A DNA stretch of 11,467 nucleotides from Pseudomonadota bacterium (lineage in GTDB: Bacteria; Pseudomonadota; Zetaproteobacteria; Mariprofundales; Mariprofundaceae). Where the stretch lies: the NCBI GenBank assembly GCA_002401635.1, contig NVTQ01000030.1:7927-19393 (forward strand), written 5' to 3'. Shown here in pieces: positions 1 to 6,669 of the stretch. The position numbers and the translations under genes are program-made. The notes beneath the pieces are model-generated. The model worked only from the letters and a program-made list of their open reading frames with translations. It did not search any database and had not been told where the DNA came from. The number at the start of each line of letters is the position of its first letter. The stretch's first letter is position 1.

Positions 1-360
1 GATGTGCATGTGAATCGCGCGCCAATGGCAGGGGAGATTACCAGCATTGAATATGTCGAAGGAAAGTTTGTGAATGCCAGCTTTGATAATGCCAGCACTG
101 AAAATGAGCGTAACCGCTTTGAAATGGAAACGAATAATGGCATGAAAATCGCCTTTACTCAGATTTCAGGCTTGATTGCCCGCCGTATTATTTCGTATGT
201 GTCGGTGGGTGATAAGGTGGCTGCGGGGCAACGTATTGGCATGATTCGTTTTGGCTCACGTGTGGATTGTAATATTCCAAAAGGCTTTGAATTGAATGTG
301 AAAGTCGGTGATAAAGTTAGCTCCGCCACAACGATTTTGGCGCGTAAAATAGAATCATGA
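1..360 (+). CDS. psd: Phosphatidylserine decarboxylase, C-terminal part (5' end outside window)
   Basis: Converts phosphatidylserine to phosphatidylethanolamine at the inner membrane, using a pyruvoyl group made by self-cleavage. The reading frame is open from base 1, so the gene starts upstream. Seen: the conserved VHVNRAP segment with its His, the DNASTENERN segment, and near the end GMIRFGSRVD. In that motif the Gly-Ser bond (Ser codon 256-258) is the expected cleavage site that yields the pyruvoyl alpha chain of about 34 residues. The FGSRVD form is typical of the short Psd type of about 210-220 residues, as opposed to the longer LGST type. The stop overlaps the pssA start (ATGA), so translational coupling in one operon is likely. 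Family assignment is firm; the N-terminal half cannot be assessed. Confidence 0.95.
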   Translation, partial: DVHVNRAPMAGEITSIEYVEGKFVNASFDNASTENERNRFEMETNNGMKIAFTQISGLIARRIISYVSVGDKVAAGQRIGMIRFGSRVDCNIPKGFELNVKVGDKVSSATTILARKIES

Positions 361-1136
361 AAGGCGTAAGCAAAACACTCAACATGCGCCGTGGCATCTA
401 TATTCTTCCCAGTTTGTTTACCATCATGGGCTTGTTTGCTGGTTTTTATGCCTTAATTGCAGCCATTCAGGGCAAATATGAGCTTGCCGCTTGGGCGATT
501 ATTGCGGCGGCAGTTTTTGATATGCTGGACGGTCGTGTTGCACGTCTATTGAATGCTGAGACCGCATTTGGTGCAGAGCTTGATTCATTGTGTGATATGA
601 TGTCATTCGGCATTGCCCCAGCCGTGTTAATCTATTTATGGGCACTTACGCCATTGGGCAAGCTGGGCTGGTTGGCAGCATTTCTTATCGCGGCATGTTC
701 AGCATTGCGTTTGGCACGATTTAATACCCAAATAGGCATTCAGGATAAAAAATATTTCCAAGGTTTGCCAACGCCCGCAACGGCGCTACTGATTGCTGCA
801 GCAGTATTGTTTCATGAAGAAGGTGGTGTGGAGCCTATTGGTTGGTTGTGGGCCTTTATTGCCGCATTTTTGGCGTGGTTGATGGTCAGTGGTGTGCGCT
901 TTATATCGGGCAAAGATATTGATTTACATCAAAAACGCTCCTTCACCATGATTGTAATTATGATGATTGGTATTGTGCTGGTGATGGTTGATCCATACCG
1001 TATTTTATTTGCTGTTTTTATGGCGTACGTTTTGCATGGCCCGATGTTGAGTGTTTGGCAGAATCAAAAAGCCAGACGTTATCGTTTGGCGCGTCGTGCG
1101 GCACGCAAACGCAAACAAGAATCAGGTAATGATTGA
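357..1136 (+). CDS. pssA: CDP-diacylglycerol--serine O-phosphatidyltransferase
   Basis: Makes phosphatidylserine from CDP-diacylglycerol and serine; Psd, encoded just upstream, then decarboxylates it. The protein has 259 residues. The CDP-alcohol phosphotransferase signature D-x2-D-G-x2-A-R-x8-G-x3-D-x3-D is complete at residues 55-80 (D55, D58, G59, A62, R63, G72, D76, D80). Several hydrophobic segments surround it (about 14-34, 44-56, 83-112, 140-180 and 195-230), as expected for a polytopic membrane enzyme. The C-terminus is strongly basic (RRYRLARRAARKRK). The start is the ATG that overlaps the psd stop by ATGA. The stop codon falls inside the possible -35 element of the leu leader promoter. 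Confidence 0.95.
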   Translation: MKGVSKTLNMRRGIYILPSLFTIMGLFAGFYALIAAIQGKYELAAWAIIAAAVFDMLDGRVARLLNAETAFGAELDSLCDMMSFGIAPAVLIYLWALTPLGKLGWLAAFLIAACSALRLARFNTQIGIQDKKYFQGLPTPATALLIAAAVLFHEEGGVEPIGWLWAFIAAFLAWLMVSGVRFISGKDIDLHQKRSFTMIVIMMIGIVLVMVDPYRILFAVFMAYVLHGPMLSVWQNQKARRYRLARRAARKRKQESGND

Positions 1137-1162
1137 CCTTTGCCGCTGAATCCGCGCATACT
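1133..1162 (+). promoter_or_regulatory. Candidate promoter for the leu leader and leuA
   Basis: TTGACC (1133-1138) and CATACT (1157-1162) are separated by 18 bases and resemble sigma70 -35 and -10 boxes. The -35 box overlaps the pssA stop codon. Transcription would begin about 7 bases after the -10, at or next to the leader-peptide ATG at 1170. Read-through from the psd-pssA operon is also possible. Seen in sequence only; no start site is known. Confidence 0.4.
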
Positions 1163-1169
1163 CCGCCGC

Positions 1170-1247
1170 ATGAGCTGTTTTACTTTACACCTACTTTTTT
1201 GGAATCACGCGCTACTATTGCGCTGTGCTGGCTCGTACGCGGACTGA
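1170..1247 (+). CDS. leuL: leu operon leader peptide (attenuator ORF, 25 aa)
   Basis: A 25-codon ORF beginning MSCFTLHLLFWNHALLLRC. Six of the codons are for Leu (TTA, CTA, CTT, CTA, CTA, TTG), including a pair at 1191-1196 and a run of three at 1212-1220. It ends TGA at 1247, inside the antiterminator structure and 35 bases before the terminator hairpin. It lies directly upstream of leuA, the first committed step of leucine synthesis. In classical attenuation, scarce charged tRNA-Leu stalls the ribosome on these codons, lets the antiterminator form and allows leuA transcription. No Shine-Dalgarno site precedes the ATG; the candidate promoter would place the transcript start at or beside it. 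The arrangement is seen; the mechanism follows from known amino-acid attenuators. Confidence 0.85.
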   Translation: MSCFTLHLLFWNHALLLRCAGSYAD

Positions 1248-1286
1248 ATTTACCCATAATTATTTAGTCATTTTAGTTACGAGCCA
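1229..1286 (+). promoter_or_regulatory. Antiterminator helix of the leu attenuator
   Basis: Bases 1229-1237 (TGGCTCGTA) are exactly complementary to 1278-1286 (TACGAGCCA). Inside this, 1242-1249 (GACTGAAT) pairs with 1262-1269 (ATTTAGTC) with one G-U pair, extending the stem. The 3' arm includes bases 1282-1286 of the 5' arm of the terminator hairpin, so the two structures exclude each other. A ribosome that reaches the leader stop (1245-1247) covers the 5' arm and favours termination. One stalled on the Leu codons before 1220 leaves much of it free. Confidence 0.8.
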
Positions 1287-1310
1287 CGGTTAATCCCCGT
1301 GGCTTTTTTT
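1282..1310 (+). terminator. Intrinsic terminator of the leu attenuator
   Basis: AGCCACGG (1282-1289) pairs perfectly with CCGTGGCT (1297-1304) across a 7-base loop. The last stem T is the first base of a run of seven T (1304-1310). It stands just ahead of the leuA Shine-Dalgarno site (AGGAG, 1316-1320), where a terminator makes sense only if its use is regulated. Confidence 0.85.
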
Positions 1311-1326
1311 ATGTTAGGAGAACGAT

Positions 1327-2871
1327 ATGTCTGACCGGTTATATATTTTCGATACTACATTGCGTGATGGTGAGCAATCACCTGGCTGTTCCATGAATAT
1401 TGAAGAAAAACTACGCGTGGCTCATGGCTTGGCGGCATTGGGTGTGGATATTATTGAAGCTGGCTTTCCGATTGCATCGCCTGGTGATTTTGAAGCGGTG
1501 CATCGTATTGCTGCTGAAGTGAAAGGCCCATGTATTGCAGGTTTGGCGCGTGCCCACCCCAAAGATATTGAGCGTGCTGGTGAAGCTGTAAAACCTGCGG
1601 GAGATCGCGCTCGTATTCATACATTCATTGCCACCAGTCCCATTCATATGGAAGCAAAATTGCGCATGACCCCCGATCAAGTGGTGCAGCGTGCCATCGA
1701 AGCCGTCACACAAGCGCGCTCATTGGCTCCAGAAGTGGAGTTTTCTGCGGAAGATGCTGGGCGCTCTGATATTGATTTTTTGTGCCGTATTGTCGAAGCG
1801 ACGATTAAAGCTGGTGCGCGAATTATTAATATCCCTGATACAGTTGGTTATATGACACCGTTTGAGTTTGGCAATCGCATCAAAACATTGATTGAGCGTG
1901 TACCAAACTCGGATCAAGCAATCTTTTCGGTGCATTGTCATAATGACTTGGGTTTGGCGGTTGCCAATTCTTTGGCGGCAGTAGAGGGCGGCGCGCGTCA
2001 GGTGGAGTGTACCATCAATGGTTTGGGCGAGCGTGCTGGCAATGCTGCTTTGGAAGAAGTGGTGATGGCATTGAAAACCCGAAGCGATTATTATGATATT
2101 GAAACGGGCATCGAAACCACGAAAATTGTTCCAACGTCCAAAATGGTGAGCCAGATTACGGGCATGCCTGTGCAAGCCAATAAATCGATTGTCGGAGCCA
2201 ATGCTTTTGCCCATGAATCGGGCATTCACCAAGATGGCATGTTAAAACACAAACAAACCTATGAAATCATTACCCCAGAATCGGTTGGCTGGAATACCAA
2301 CCGCATGGTTTTGGGCAAACACTCAGGTCGTGCAGCCTTGAAAGCACGTTATGTCGATTTGGGTGTGGCATTGGATGGCGATGATTTGAATGCCGTGTTT
2401 GAGCGCTTTAAAATCTTGGCAGATAAGAAAAAAGACATCTTCGATGAAGATTTGATGACCATTTTATCGGGTGATTCCGAAGTGGATATGGAACGCGTGA
2501 AATTGGTAAGTTTGCACGCAGCATCAGGCACCAGTGATTCACCCGTTGCAGCGGTTGAATTGGATATTGAGGGTGAAACACATAAAGCCACTGCGGAAGG
2601 TGATGGGCCTGTAGATGCAGCATTTAAAGCGATAAAATCATTGGTTGAACCCAATGGTCGTTTGTTGCTTTACTCGGTCAATGCCATCACTGCGGGTACA
2701 GATGCGCAGGGGGAAGTCACCGTACGCTTGCAAAATGAAGATTTGATTGTGAATGGGCAAGGCTCGGATACCGATATTGTTGTGGCATCAGCTAAGGCTT
2801 TGATTGCTGCTCTAAACAAACTGCCGAATATGCATGCGCGTGCGGTACATGCGCAATATTCAGGGGTATAG
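1327..2871 (+). CDS. leuA: 2-isopropylmalate synthase
   Basis: Condenses 2-oxoisovalerate with acetyl-CoA to give 2-isopropylmalate, the committed step of leucine synthesis, in the cytoplasm. The protein has 514 residues, the usual length for bacterial LeuA. The TIM-barrel catalytic domain (about 5-270) opens with [13 protein letters not shown] (R13, D14). It carries the metal-binding HCH pair (H203, H205) in [11 protein letters not shown] and the NGLGERAGN motif with N239. A linker with the HESGIHQDG segment follows. Residues about 390-505 match the LeuA dimer domain that binds leucine for feedback inhibition. AGGAG lies 6 bases before the ATG. Expression is probably controlled by the attenuator directly upstream. 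The neighbouring psd-pssA pair is often found beside branched-chain amino-acid genes in proteobacteria (recalled, not checked). Confidence 0.97.
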   Translation: MSDRLYIFDTTLRDGEQSPGCSMNIEEKLRVAHGLAALGVDIIEAGFPIASPGDFEAVHRIAAEVKGPCIAGLARAHPKDIERAGEAVKPAGDRARIHTFIATSPIHMEAKLRMTPDQVVQRAIEAVTQARSLAPEVEFSAEDAGRSDIDFLCRIVEATIKAGARIINIPDTVGYMTPFEFGNRIKTLIERVPNSDQAIFSVHCHNDLGLAVANSLAAVEGGARQVECTINGLGERAGNAALEEVVMALKTRSDYYDIETGIETTKIVPTSKMVSQITGMPVQANKSIVGANAFAHESGIHQDGMLKHKQTYEIITPESVGWNTNRMVLGKHSGRAALKARYVDLGVALDGDDLNAVFERFKILADKKKDIFDEDLMTILSGDSEVDMERVKLVSLHAASGTSDSPVAAVELDIEGETHKATAEGDGPVDAAFKAIKSLVEPNGRLLLYSVNAITAGTDAQGEVTVRLQNEDLIVNGQGSDTDIVVASAKALIAALNKLPNMHARAVHAQYSGV

Positions 2872-2887
2872 TGTAAGTATTGGCGTG

Positions 2888-3205
2888 CTAAAGTTGGCGT
2901 AGGTTTACGCCAACGGATGCGCATGTATTGCTGGCATCGGCTTTATACAGCCATAATACGATAGCGCGCATATGTTGCATGGTGACTTCGCCTGATTCAA
3001 CAAATTGTGGCACGCTGACACGCAACTCTTGCTTTAAGCTGTACTGTGTAATGTCGGCAACCTTAAAGCGCATACCACCATCGGAAATATCGAGTAATTC
3101 AACGTGTTCACAGGTGCCATCGCTCATATGTTGAATTTCAATTTGAAAAGAAACCTCTTTGCGCACATGTTGCCGACGTTCCTGTGCTTTTGAAAATTCA
3201 TTCAT
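2888..3205 (-). CDS. PilZ domain protein, probable c-di-GMP receptor
   Basis: A single-domain PilZ protein of 105 residues. Both ligand-binding motifs of the family are present: RxxxR (R11-QHV-R15, just after the N-terminal helix) and D-x-S-x-x-G (D39-I-S41-DG-G44). The rest has the alternating hydrophobic pattern of a beta barrel. Such proteins bind cyclic di-GMP and affect motility, pili or exopolysaccharide through partner proteins; the partner cannot be told here. An upstream in-frame ATG at 3223 would add six residues. The ATG at 3205 is preferred because GAGG (3217-3214 on this strand) sits 8 bases before it, while the upstream ATG has no such site. The gene converges on leuA and is monocistronic. 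Confidence 0.88.
   Translation of the reverse strand: MNEFSKAQERRQHVRKEVSFQIEIQHMSDGTCEHVELLDISDGGMRFKVADITQYSLKQELRVSVPQFVESGEVTMQHMRAIVLWLYKADASNTCASVGVNLRQL
2893..2914. terminator. Perfect hairpin between convergent leuA and PilZ genes
   Basis: GTTGGCGTA (2893-2901) pairs exactly with TACGCCAAC (2906-2914) over a 4-base loop. It lies 21 bases after the leuA stop and inside the last codons of the PilZ gene. Neither strand has a clear T-run after the stem, so it may act as a weak bidirectional terminator or a 3'-end protecting stem. Role inferred. Confidence 0.45.
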
Positions 3206-3457
3206 CTCTACCACCTCAGTCATGACTACAGTGTGTATCTTTCAGCAAAAGCTATGCCAGATTTTGGTTAGAAGCCTTGATACTAAACCCAAGTCCGACA
3301 TTGATATGCAGCGCATGCCGCAACTCTTTGGCTTGTCTGACATTCCAAGGAATCATTCATCACCCATAAGGTGACCACAAGATTTCCCACAACGCCATAC
3401 AAACCAAACACTTACACCCTGCATCCACATTCAATGTCGGATCTTGGGCTAAACTTT
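3206..3457. other. Non-coding stretch left of the MITE-like element
   Basis: About 250 bases with no convincing gene on either strand; the short ORFs here lack Shine-Dalgarno sites and recognisable motifs. The only structure seen is the imperfect inverted repeat listed at 3288-3448. The first bases must hold the promoter of the PilZ gene, but no clear -35/-10 pair was identified. Confidence 0.5.
3288..3448. repeat. Imperfect inverted repeat bounding a 161-bp stretch
   Basis: CCCAAGTCCGACATTGA (3288-3304) and TCAATGTCGGATCTTGGG (3431-3448) are reverse complements apart from one extra base. They contain a perfect 11-bp core, TCCGACATTGA. The bounded length is close to that of the neighbouring MITE-like element, but the ends differ in sequence. 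No clear target duplication was found, so a second small element or a relic is possible but unproven. Confidence 0.4.
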
Positions 3458-3458
3458 A

Positions 3459-3619
3459 GGGCACCTCGAAAAACCTCATGCGAGTCAAACGCCGCCATTT
3501 TTCGTTCATGACAAGGCGTGGTGAAATGAGTAATAGCAACGCTATTGCTTTTTTTATCCAACGCAGTCAGGTGCGAAAAGGGCAAGTTTGACGAAATAGT
3601 TAGGTTTTTCGTGGTGCCC
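3459..3619. mobile_element. MITE-like element (161 bp, TIRs, TTTA target duplication)
   Basis: The ends are inverted repeats of 18 bp with one mismatch: GGGCACCTCGAAAAACCT (3459-3476) and AGGTTTTTCGTGGTGCCC (3602-3619). Similarity continues inward imperfectly (AGTCAAAC near 3484 against GTTTGACG near 3585). TTTA flanks it on both sides (3455-3458 and 3620-3623); the repeat can also be read as TTTAG. It has no ORF. An internal hairpin AATAGC-AAC-GCTATT (3532-3546) is followed by a seven-T run, which could act as a terminator on the plus strand. A non-autonomous element mobilised in trans is the likely identity; the parent transposase family is not established here. Confidence 0.72.
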
Positions 3620-3620
3620 T

Positions 3621-4298
3621 TTAGTGTTCGGGCTGAAGTATTGTCACAATCCACTTGCCAATATCATTTATTTCCGTATTGCAAAGTGAATGCTCCATAG
3701 GGTAACTATGCCAACCTACAGCGTAGCCTTTTTCTTGTAGTTTCCTGTACGAAGACTCACCCCACTCGAAAAGAACAACAGGGTCATGCACGCCATGCGC
3801 CATAAAAACAGGTGTTTGTAAGTTATTCGAGTTTAAGGATGTAAATTCATCGGGCAGCAAGATATAACCTGATAAAACCATCAGGCCCGCCAAAGGCTCT
3901 GTTTGGCGTAGACCTACATACAATGCCATAGCTGCACCCTGTGAAAAACCAGCAAGAATAATACGATTGGCGGGAATGCCGCGCATGATTTCCTGATCAA
4001 TGAGCATTTGGATGCTTACCGCCGATGCATGTACACCCGCTGTATCATGTTCAACACCGAGATCTTGTTGTTTAATGTCATACCATGCAGGCATGATATA
4101 ACCGCCGTTGATGGATACGGGCATGGCAGGGGCATGCGGAAAAATAAAACGTACAGCCAAATCATCAGGCAAACCCAATTCGCTAACAATCGGTTCGAAA
4201 TCATGACCATCGGCACCGAGTCCATGTAGCCATATAATACTGGCAGTCGGATTGGCAGATGTTTCCTTGGTAATATGGGGGAGGGTATGGATTGTCAT
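3621..4298 (-). CDS. Carboxylesterase/phospholipase-family alpha/beta hydrolase
   Basis: A 225-residue cytoplasmic serine hydrolase of the small carboxylesterase (EstB/YpfH-like, Abhydrolase_2) family; it likely cleaves short carboxyl esters, true substrate unknown. Seen: the oxyanion-hole segment WLHGLGADGHDF near residues 23-34, nucleophile elbow GFSQG with Ser119, acid D172 in HGVHDPVV and catalytic His203 in YPMEHS. This is the expected order and spacing, and the length fits the family. The start is uncertain. An in-frame ATG at 4328 would add ten residues; the ATG at 4298 gives the more usual N-terminus, and neither has a clear Shine-Dalgarno site. The stop codon (3623-3621) lies within the target duplication of the MITE-like element. 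mpl is divergent, with about 90 bases between the starts. Confidence 0.88.
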   Translation of the reverse strand: MTIHTLPHITKETSANPTASIIWLHGLGADGHDFEPIVSELGLPDDLAVRFIFPHAPAMPVSINGGYIMPAWYDIKQQDLGVEHDTAGVHASAVSIQMLIDQEIMRGIPANRIILAGFSQGAAMALYVGLRQTEPLAGLMVLSGYILLPDEFTSLNSNNLQTPVFMAHGVHDPVVLFEWGESSYRKLQEKGYAVGWHSYPMEHSLCNTEINDIGKWIVTILQPEH

Positions 4299-4385
4299 GT
4301 GCGTATCACACCACAAACACCCACTCATACAAAGAAAATTTATGTCGTAGTTTCCCTATGCCTCAAAGAATGCTTGAATGCACGC

Positions 4386-5801
4386 ATGTCTTCAGATTTA
4401 AAACACCTTCATATCCTCGGAATTTGCGGAACAGCCATGGCAGCGATTGCAGGGCTTGCCAAAGAAAAGGGCTGGCATGTGTCAGGCTCTGATGCGGGTG
4501 TTTATCCGCCGATGTCGGACTATTTGGCTGATTTGGGCATTGAAATAGCCGCATTTGATGTTGAAAATCTTAGATCAAAACCTGATTTATGCGTGATTGG
4601 CAATGCTATGAGCCGTGGTAATGTAGAAGTTGAGGCAATTCTTGCGGATGGTTTGGCTTATTGTTCAGGGCCTGAATTTGTTGGGAATCATATTTTGCCC
4701 AACCGTCATGCCGTGGTGGTGGCAGGCACGCATGGTAAGACCACGACATCATCTATTTTGGCACATGTACTGGATATTGCAGGTCAATCGCCAGGCTTTT
4801 TGATTGGCGGTATGCCTGAGAATTTTGAGGGTGGTGCGCGTTTGGGCAAAGGCGAAGCATTTGTGCTTGAAGGCGATGAATACGATACGGCATTCTTTGA
4901 TAAACGTTCAAAATTCCTTCATTACCATGCCAAAACGCTTATTTTAAACAATTTAGAATATGACCATGCCGATATTTTCCCTGATTTAGACGCGATTAAA
5001 TTGCAATTCTCACACCTTTTGCGAACCGTGCCGAATAATGGAGATATTATTGCCAATGCAGATGATAAACATCTGCCCGATGTGCTGGAAAAAGGCTGCT
5101 GGACACCCGTAACCTACTTTGCTGAATATGCGGGTTCTTACACCGACGGTGATGCCGAGTGGCAATGGCAATGCCTTGCAAAAGACGGCTCGAAGTTTTG
5201 CCTATATCACAAGGGTGAGAAGGTCATCGAATGTGCTTGGAATATGATTGGTGTGCATAATGTTTCCAATGCCTGCGCGGTTGCAGCGGCGACCACAAAA
5301 CTCGGTGTTTCACCAGCAATGATTCAAAAAGCCTTTGAGCGTTTTGCAGGTATTCGTCGGCGTATGTCCTTGGTCGGTGAAGCCCGTGGCATTCGCATCT
5401 TTGATGATTTTGCACATCACCCTACCGCCATTAAAGGCATGGTTTCAGCAGCAAAACATGCCATGCGCAGTGATGGTAAGTTATGGGTGATTGTTGAGCC
5501 GCGCTCCAACACCATGCGTAGTCGGATTCACCAAGAACGTTTGCCGCAATGTTTTGCTGATGCAGATATGGTTATTTTCACCCCAGCATCGGATCGAAGC
5601 CTTGCCGTAAATGAAGTGTTGGATGCGGGCTTAGTCTGTAAAAATATCGGCAATCATGCGCAGGTTTTAGAAAGCGCAGAATGTATTATCCAAGAGCTTT
5701 CTAGTCATGCCCAAGCAGGTGATGATATATTGATTTTATCCAATGGTGGTTTTGACGGGATTCATCAAAAACTTCTTAAAGCGCTGCAAGATAAAGGTTA
5801 G
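4386..5801 (+). CDS. mpl: UDP-N-acetylmuramate:L-alanyl-gamma-D-glutamyl-meso-diaminopimelate ligase
   Basis: Joins recycled murein tripeptide to UDP-MurNAc using ATP, feeding turnover products back into cell-wall synthesis in the cytoplasm. It is a Mur-ligase-family protein of 471 residues (E. coli Mpl is about 457). The N-terminal Rossmann-like domain starts HLHILGICGTAM, close to known Mpl N-termini. The ATP loop GTHGKTT is at 114-120, and the Mpl-typical segment GDEYDTAFFDKRSKF at about 163-177. The C-terminal domain contains FDDFAHHPTAIKGM. The frame is open further upstream, but the ATG at 4386 puts ILGICGT at the expected distance from the N-terminus; no strong Shine-Dalgarno site is visible. 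No clear terminator follows the gene. Confidence 0.94.
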   Translation: MSSDLKHLHILGICGTAMAAIAGLAKEKGWHVSGSDAGVYPPMSDYLADLGIEIAAFDVENLRSKPDLCVIGNAMSRGNVEVEAILADGLAYCSGPEFVGNHILPNRHAVVVAGTHGKTTTSSILAHVLDIAGQSPGFLIGGMPENFEGGARLGKGEAFVLEGDEYDTAFFDKRSKFLHYHAKTLILNNLEYDHADIFPDLDAIKLQFSHLLRTVPNNGDIIANADDKHLPDVLEKGCWTPVTYFAEYAGSYTDGDAEWQWQCLAKDGSKFCLYHKGEKVIECAWNMIGVHNVSNACAVAAATTKLGVSPAMIQKAFERFAGIRRRMSLVGEARGIRIFDDFAHHPTAIKGMVSAAKHAMRSDGKLWVIVEPRSNTMRSRIHQERLPQCFADADMVIFTPASDRSLAVNEVLDAGLVCKNIGNHAQVLESAECIIQELSSHAQAGDDILILSNGGFDGIHQKLLKALQDKG

Positions 5802-5878
5802 CGTTCTTTATTATGTGCTCAACATTCAAGATTTTCTCCTATTTTTTCAATTTCGAAAAAAAAGATGAAATGAAAGGC

Positions 5879-5907
5879 TTGATATTATATAAAATAATAT
5901 ATATTAT
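5879..5907 (+). promoter_or_regulatory. Promoter and putative operator of the split higB-higA module
   Basis: TTGATA (5879-5884), 17 bases, then TATTAT (5902-5907) makes a good sigma70 promoter. The spacer holds an inverted repeat, ATATTAT (5882-5888) and ATAATAT (5894-5900), a plausible site for autorepression by the XRE antitoxin, as is usual for such modules. The toxin ATG (5914) is only 6 bases after the -10 box and has no Shine-Dalgarno site, so the transcript may be leaderless. Pattern seen; function inferred. Confidence 0.55.
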
Positions 5908-5913
5908 CCCACT

Positions 5914-6395
5914 ATGAAAGAATTGCATTTTGCTGGCAACGCACTCGATGAGCTGCGTGCTTTCCCCGTGCATGCAAAGCGTGAAGCAGGGTTTCAGTTG
6001 GATAGGATTCAAAATGACCTTGAACCTAGCCCGAACTATTCATGAATACTGCTGCGTCCTCGCTGGTTCATTCGTCCGCAATGAATCTTTTCTTAATCGC
6101 CCGTAAGCATAGCTACGGGCTCAATCGAAAAAATCCGTTGCAAACAAATGTCCTGCGCGATCATCACACCGATTCATGAATAGTTCGGGCTAGTGACTGG
6201 AAGATCATAAAAGTTATTGGTTCGGGTGTGCGTGAAATTCGCATACGTTGTGCGGATGGTGCATACCGTGTGATTTATACGGTGAAGCTTGCTGATGCGG
6301 TGTATGTATTACATGCCTTTCAAAAGAAAACACAGAAAATGCCACAACAGGCTATTGATATGGCTAAGAAGCGTTTAAGTGAATTAGGGGGTTGA
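5914..6395 (+). pseudogene. HigB/Gp49-type (RelE superfamily) toxin gene, split by a MITE
   Basis: The first 116 bases encode MKELHFAGNALDELRAFPVH... and end ...DLEP. The frame then runs into the inserted element and stops at TGA 6043-6045 after 43 residues. The rest resumes at 6194 with DWKIIKVIGSGVREIRIR..., then VIYTVKLADAVYVLHAFQKKTQKMP and ends at 6395. Joining 5914-6029 to 6194-6395 gives 318 bases, an exact 105-residue ORF with the junction LEP-SDWK. This is the pattern of the RelE-superfamily HigB (Gp49) toxins, mRNA interferases usually of 100-110 residues. The right half has no in-frame ATG until late, so an active toxin is unlikely. The antitoxin gene begins 1 base after the toxin stop. 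Confidence 0.88.
6030..6189. mobile_element. MITE (160 bp, perfect 18-bp TIRs, CTAG target duplication) inside the toxin gene
   Basis: CCCGAACTATTCATGAAT (6030-6047) is repeated as an exact reverse complement at 6172-6189. The 4-bp CTAG flanks it on both sides (6026-6029 and 6190-6193). The uninterrupted gene needs one CTAG (GAACCTAGTGACTGG), which confirms the target duplication. The terminal repeats contain the palindrome ATTCATGAAT. Inside is a strong stem, GCCCGTA (6098-6104) with TACGGGC (6113-6119). No transposase is encoded, so mobilisation in trans is assumed. A CTAG duplication fits the YTAR preference known for the IS5 subgroup, but this is suggestive only. Confidence 0.88.
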
Positions 6396-6396
6396 T

Positions 6397-6669
6397 ATGT
6401 CAGTAAAATCTAGCGGTAACGTGTTTGCAGACCTTGGCTTTAATGAAGAAGAGGCCACCAACTTAAAGCTACGTTCGCAGCTTATGATTGAAGTTGATAA
6501 GGCGCTTGCTGAAAAAAATATGACGCAAGTTGCAGCGGCGAAGGCTTTGGATATTTCCCAGCCAAGGGTTAGCGATTTGATTCGTGGCAAGGTGGATAAA
6601 TTTACTATCGATATGCTTGTTAATATCCTTACCAAGCTTGGGCATAAGGTAACGATGCGAATAGCTTGA
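6397..6669 (+). CDS. XRE-family antitoxin (HigA-like)
   Basis: A 90-residue protein with a helix-turn-helix at about 38-76: MTQVAAAKALDISQPRVSDL is the recognition part, followed by IRGKVDKFTIDMLVNILTKLGHKV. It matches the short XRE antitoxins that pair with Gp49/HigB toxins. It should bind the toxin and repress the shared promoter upstream. It starts 1 base after the toxin stop, with GGGGG (6387-6391) a few bases before the ATG as a plausible ribosome site. The gene is intact although its toxin is split, so it is now an orphan antitoxin. Whether it is still transcribed through the 160-bp insertion is unknown. Family firm; naming as HigA is by context. Confidence 0.88.
   Translation: MSVKSSGNVFADLGFNEEEATNLKLRSQLMIEVDKALAEKNMTQVAAAKALDISQPRVSDLIRGKVDKFTIDMLVNILTKLGHKVTMRIA

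Noticed and set aside
1411..2924. Several minus-strand and alternate-frame ORFs of 70-170 codons over leuA
   Set aside because: They lie wholly or almost wholly within the well-supported leuA frame, have compositions typical of shadow frames and show no motifs or ribosome sites.
3412..3654. 80-codon minus-strand ORF over the MITE-like element
   Set aside because: It crosses the inverted-repeat ends and the esterase stop, and has no recognisable domain; chance frame through the element.
5840..5865. TTTTTTC/GAAAAAA stem after mpl as a terminator
   Set aside because: Weak A-T stem with no GC-rich part and no T-run after it; more likely just AT-rich intergenic sequence.
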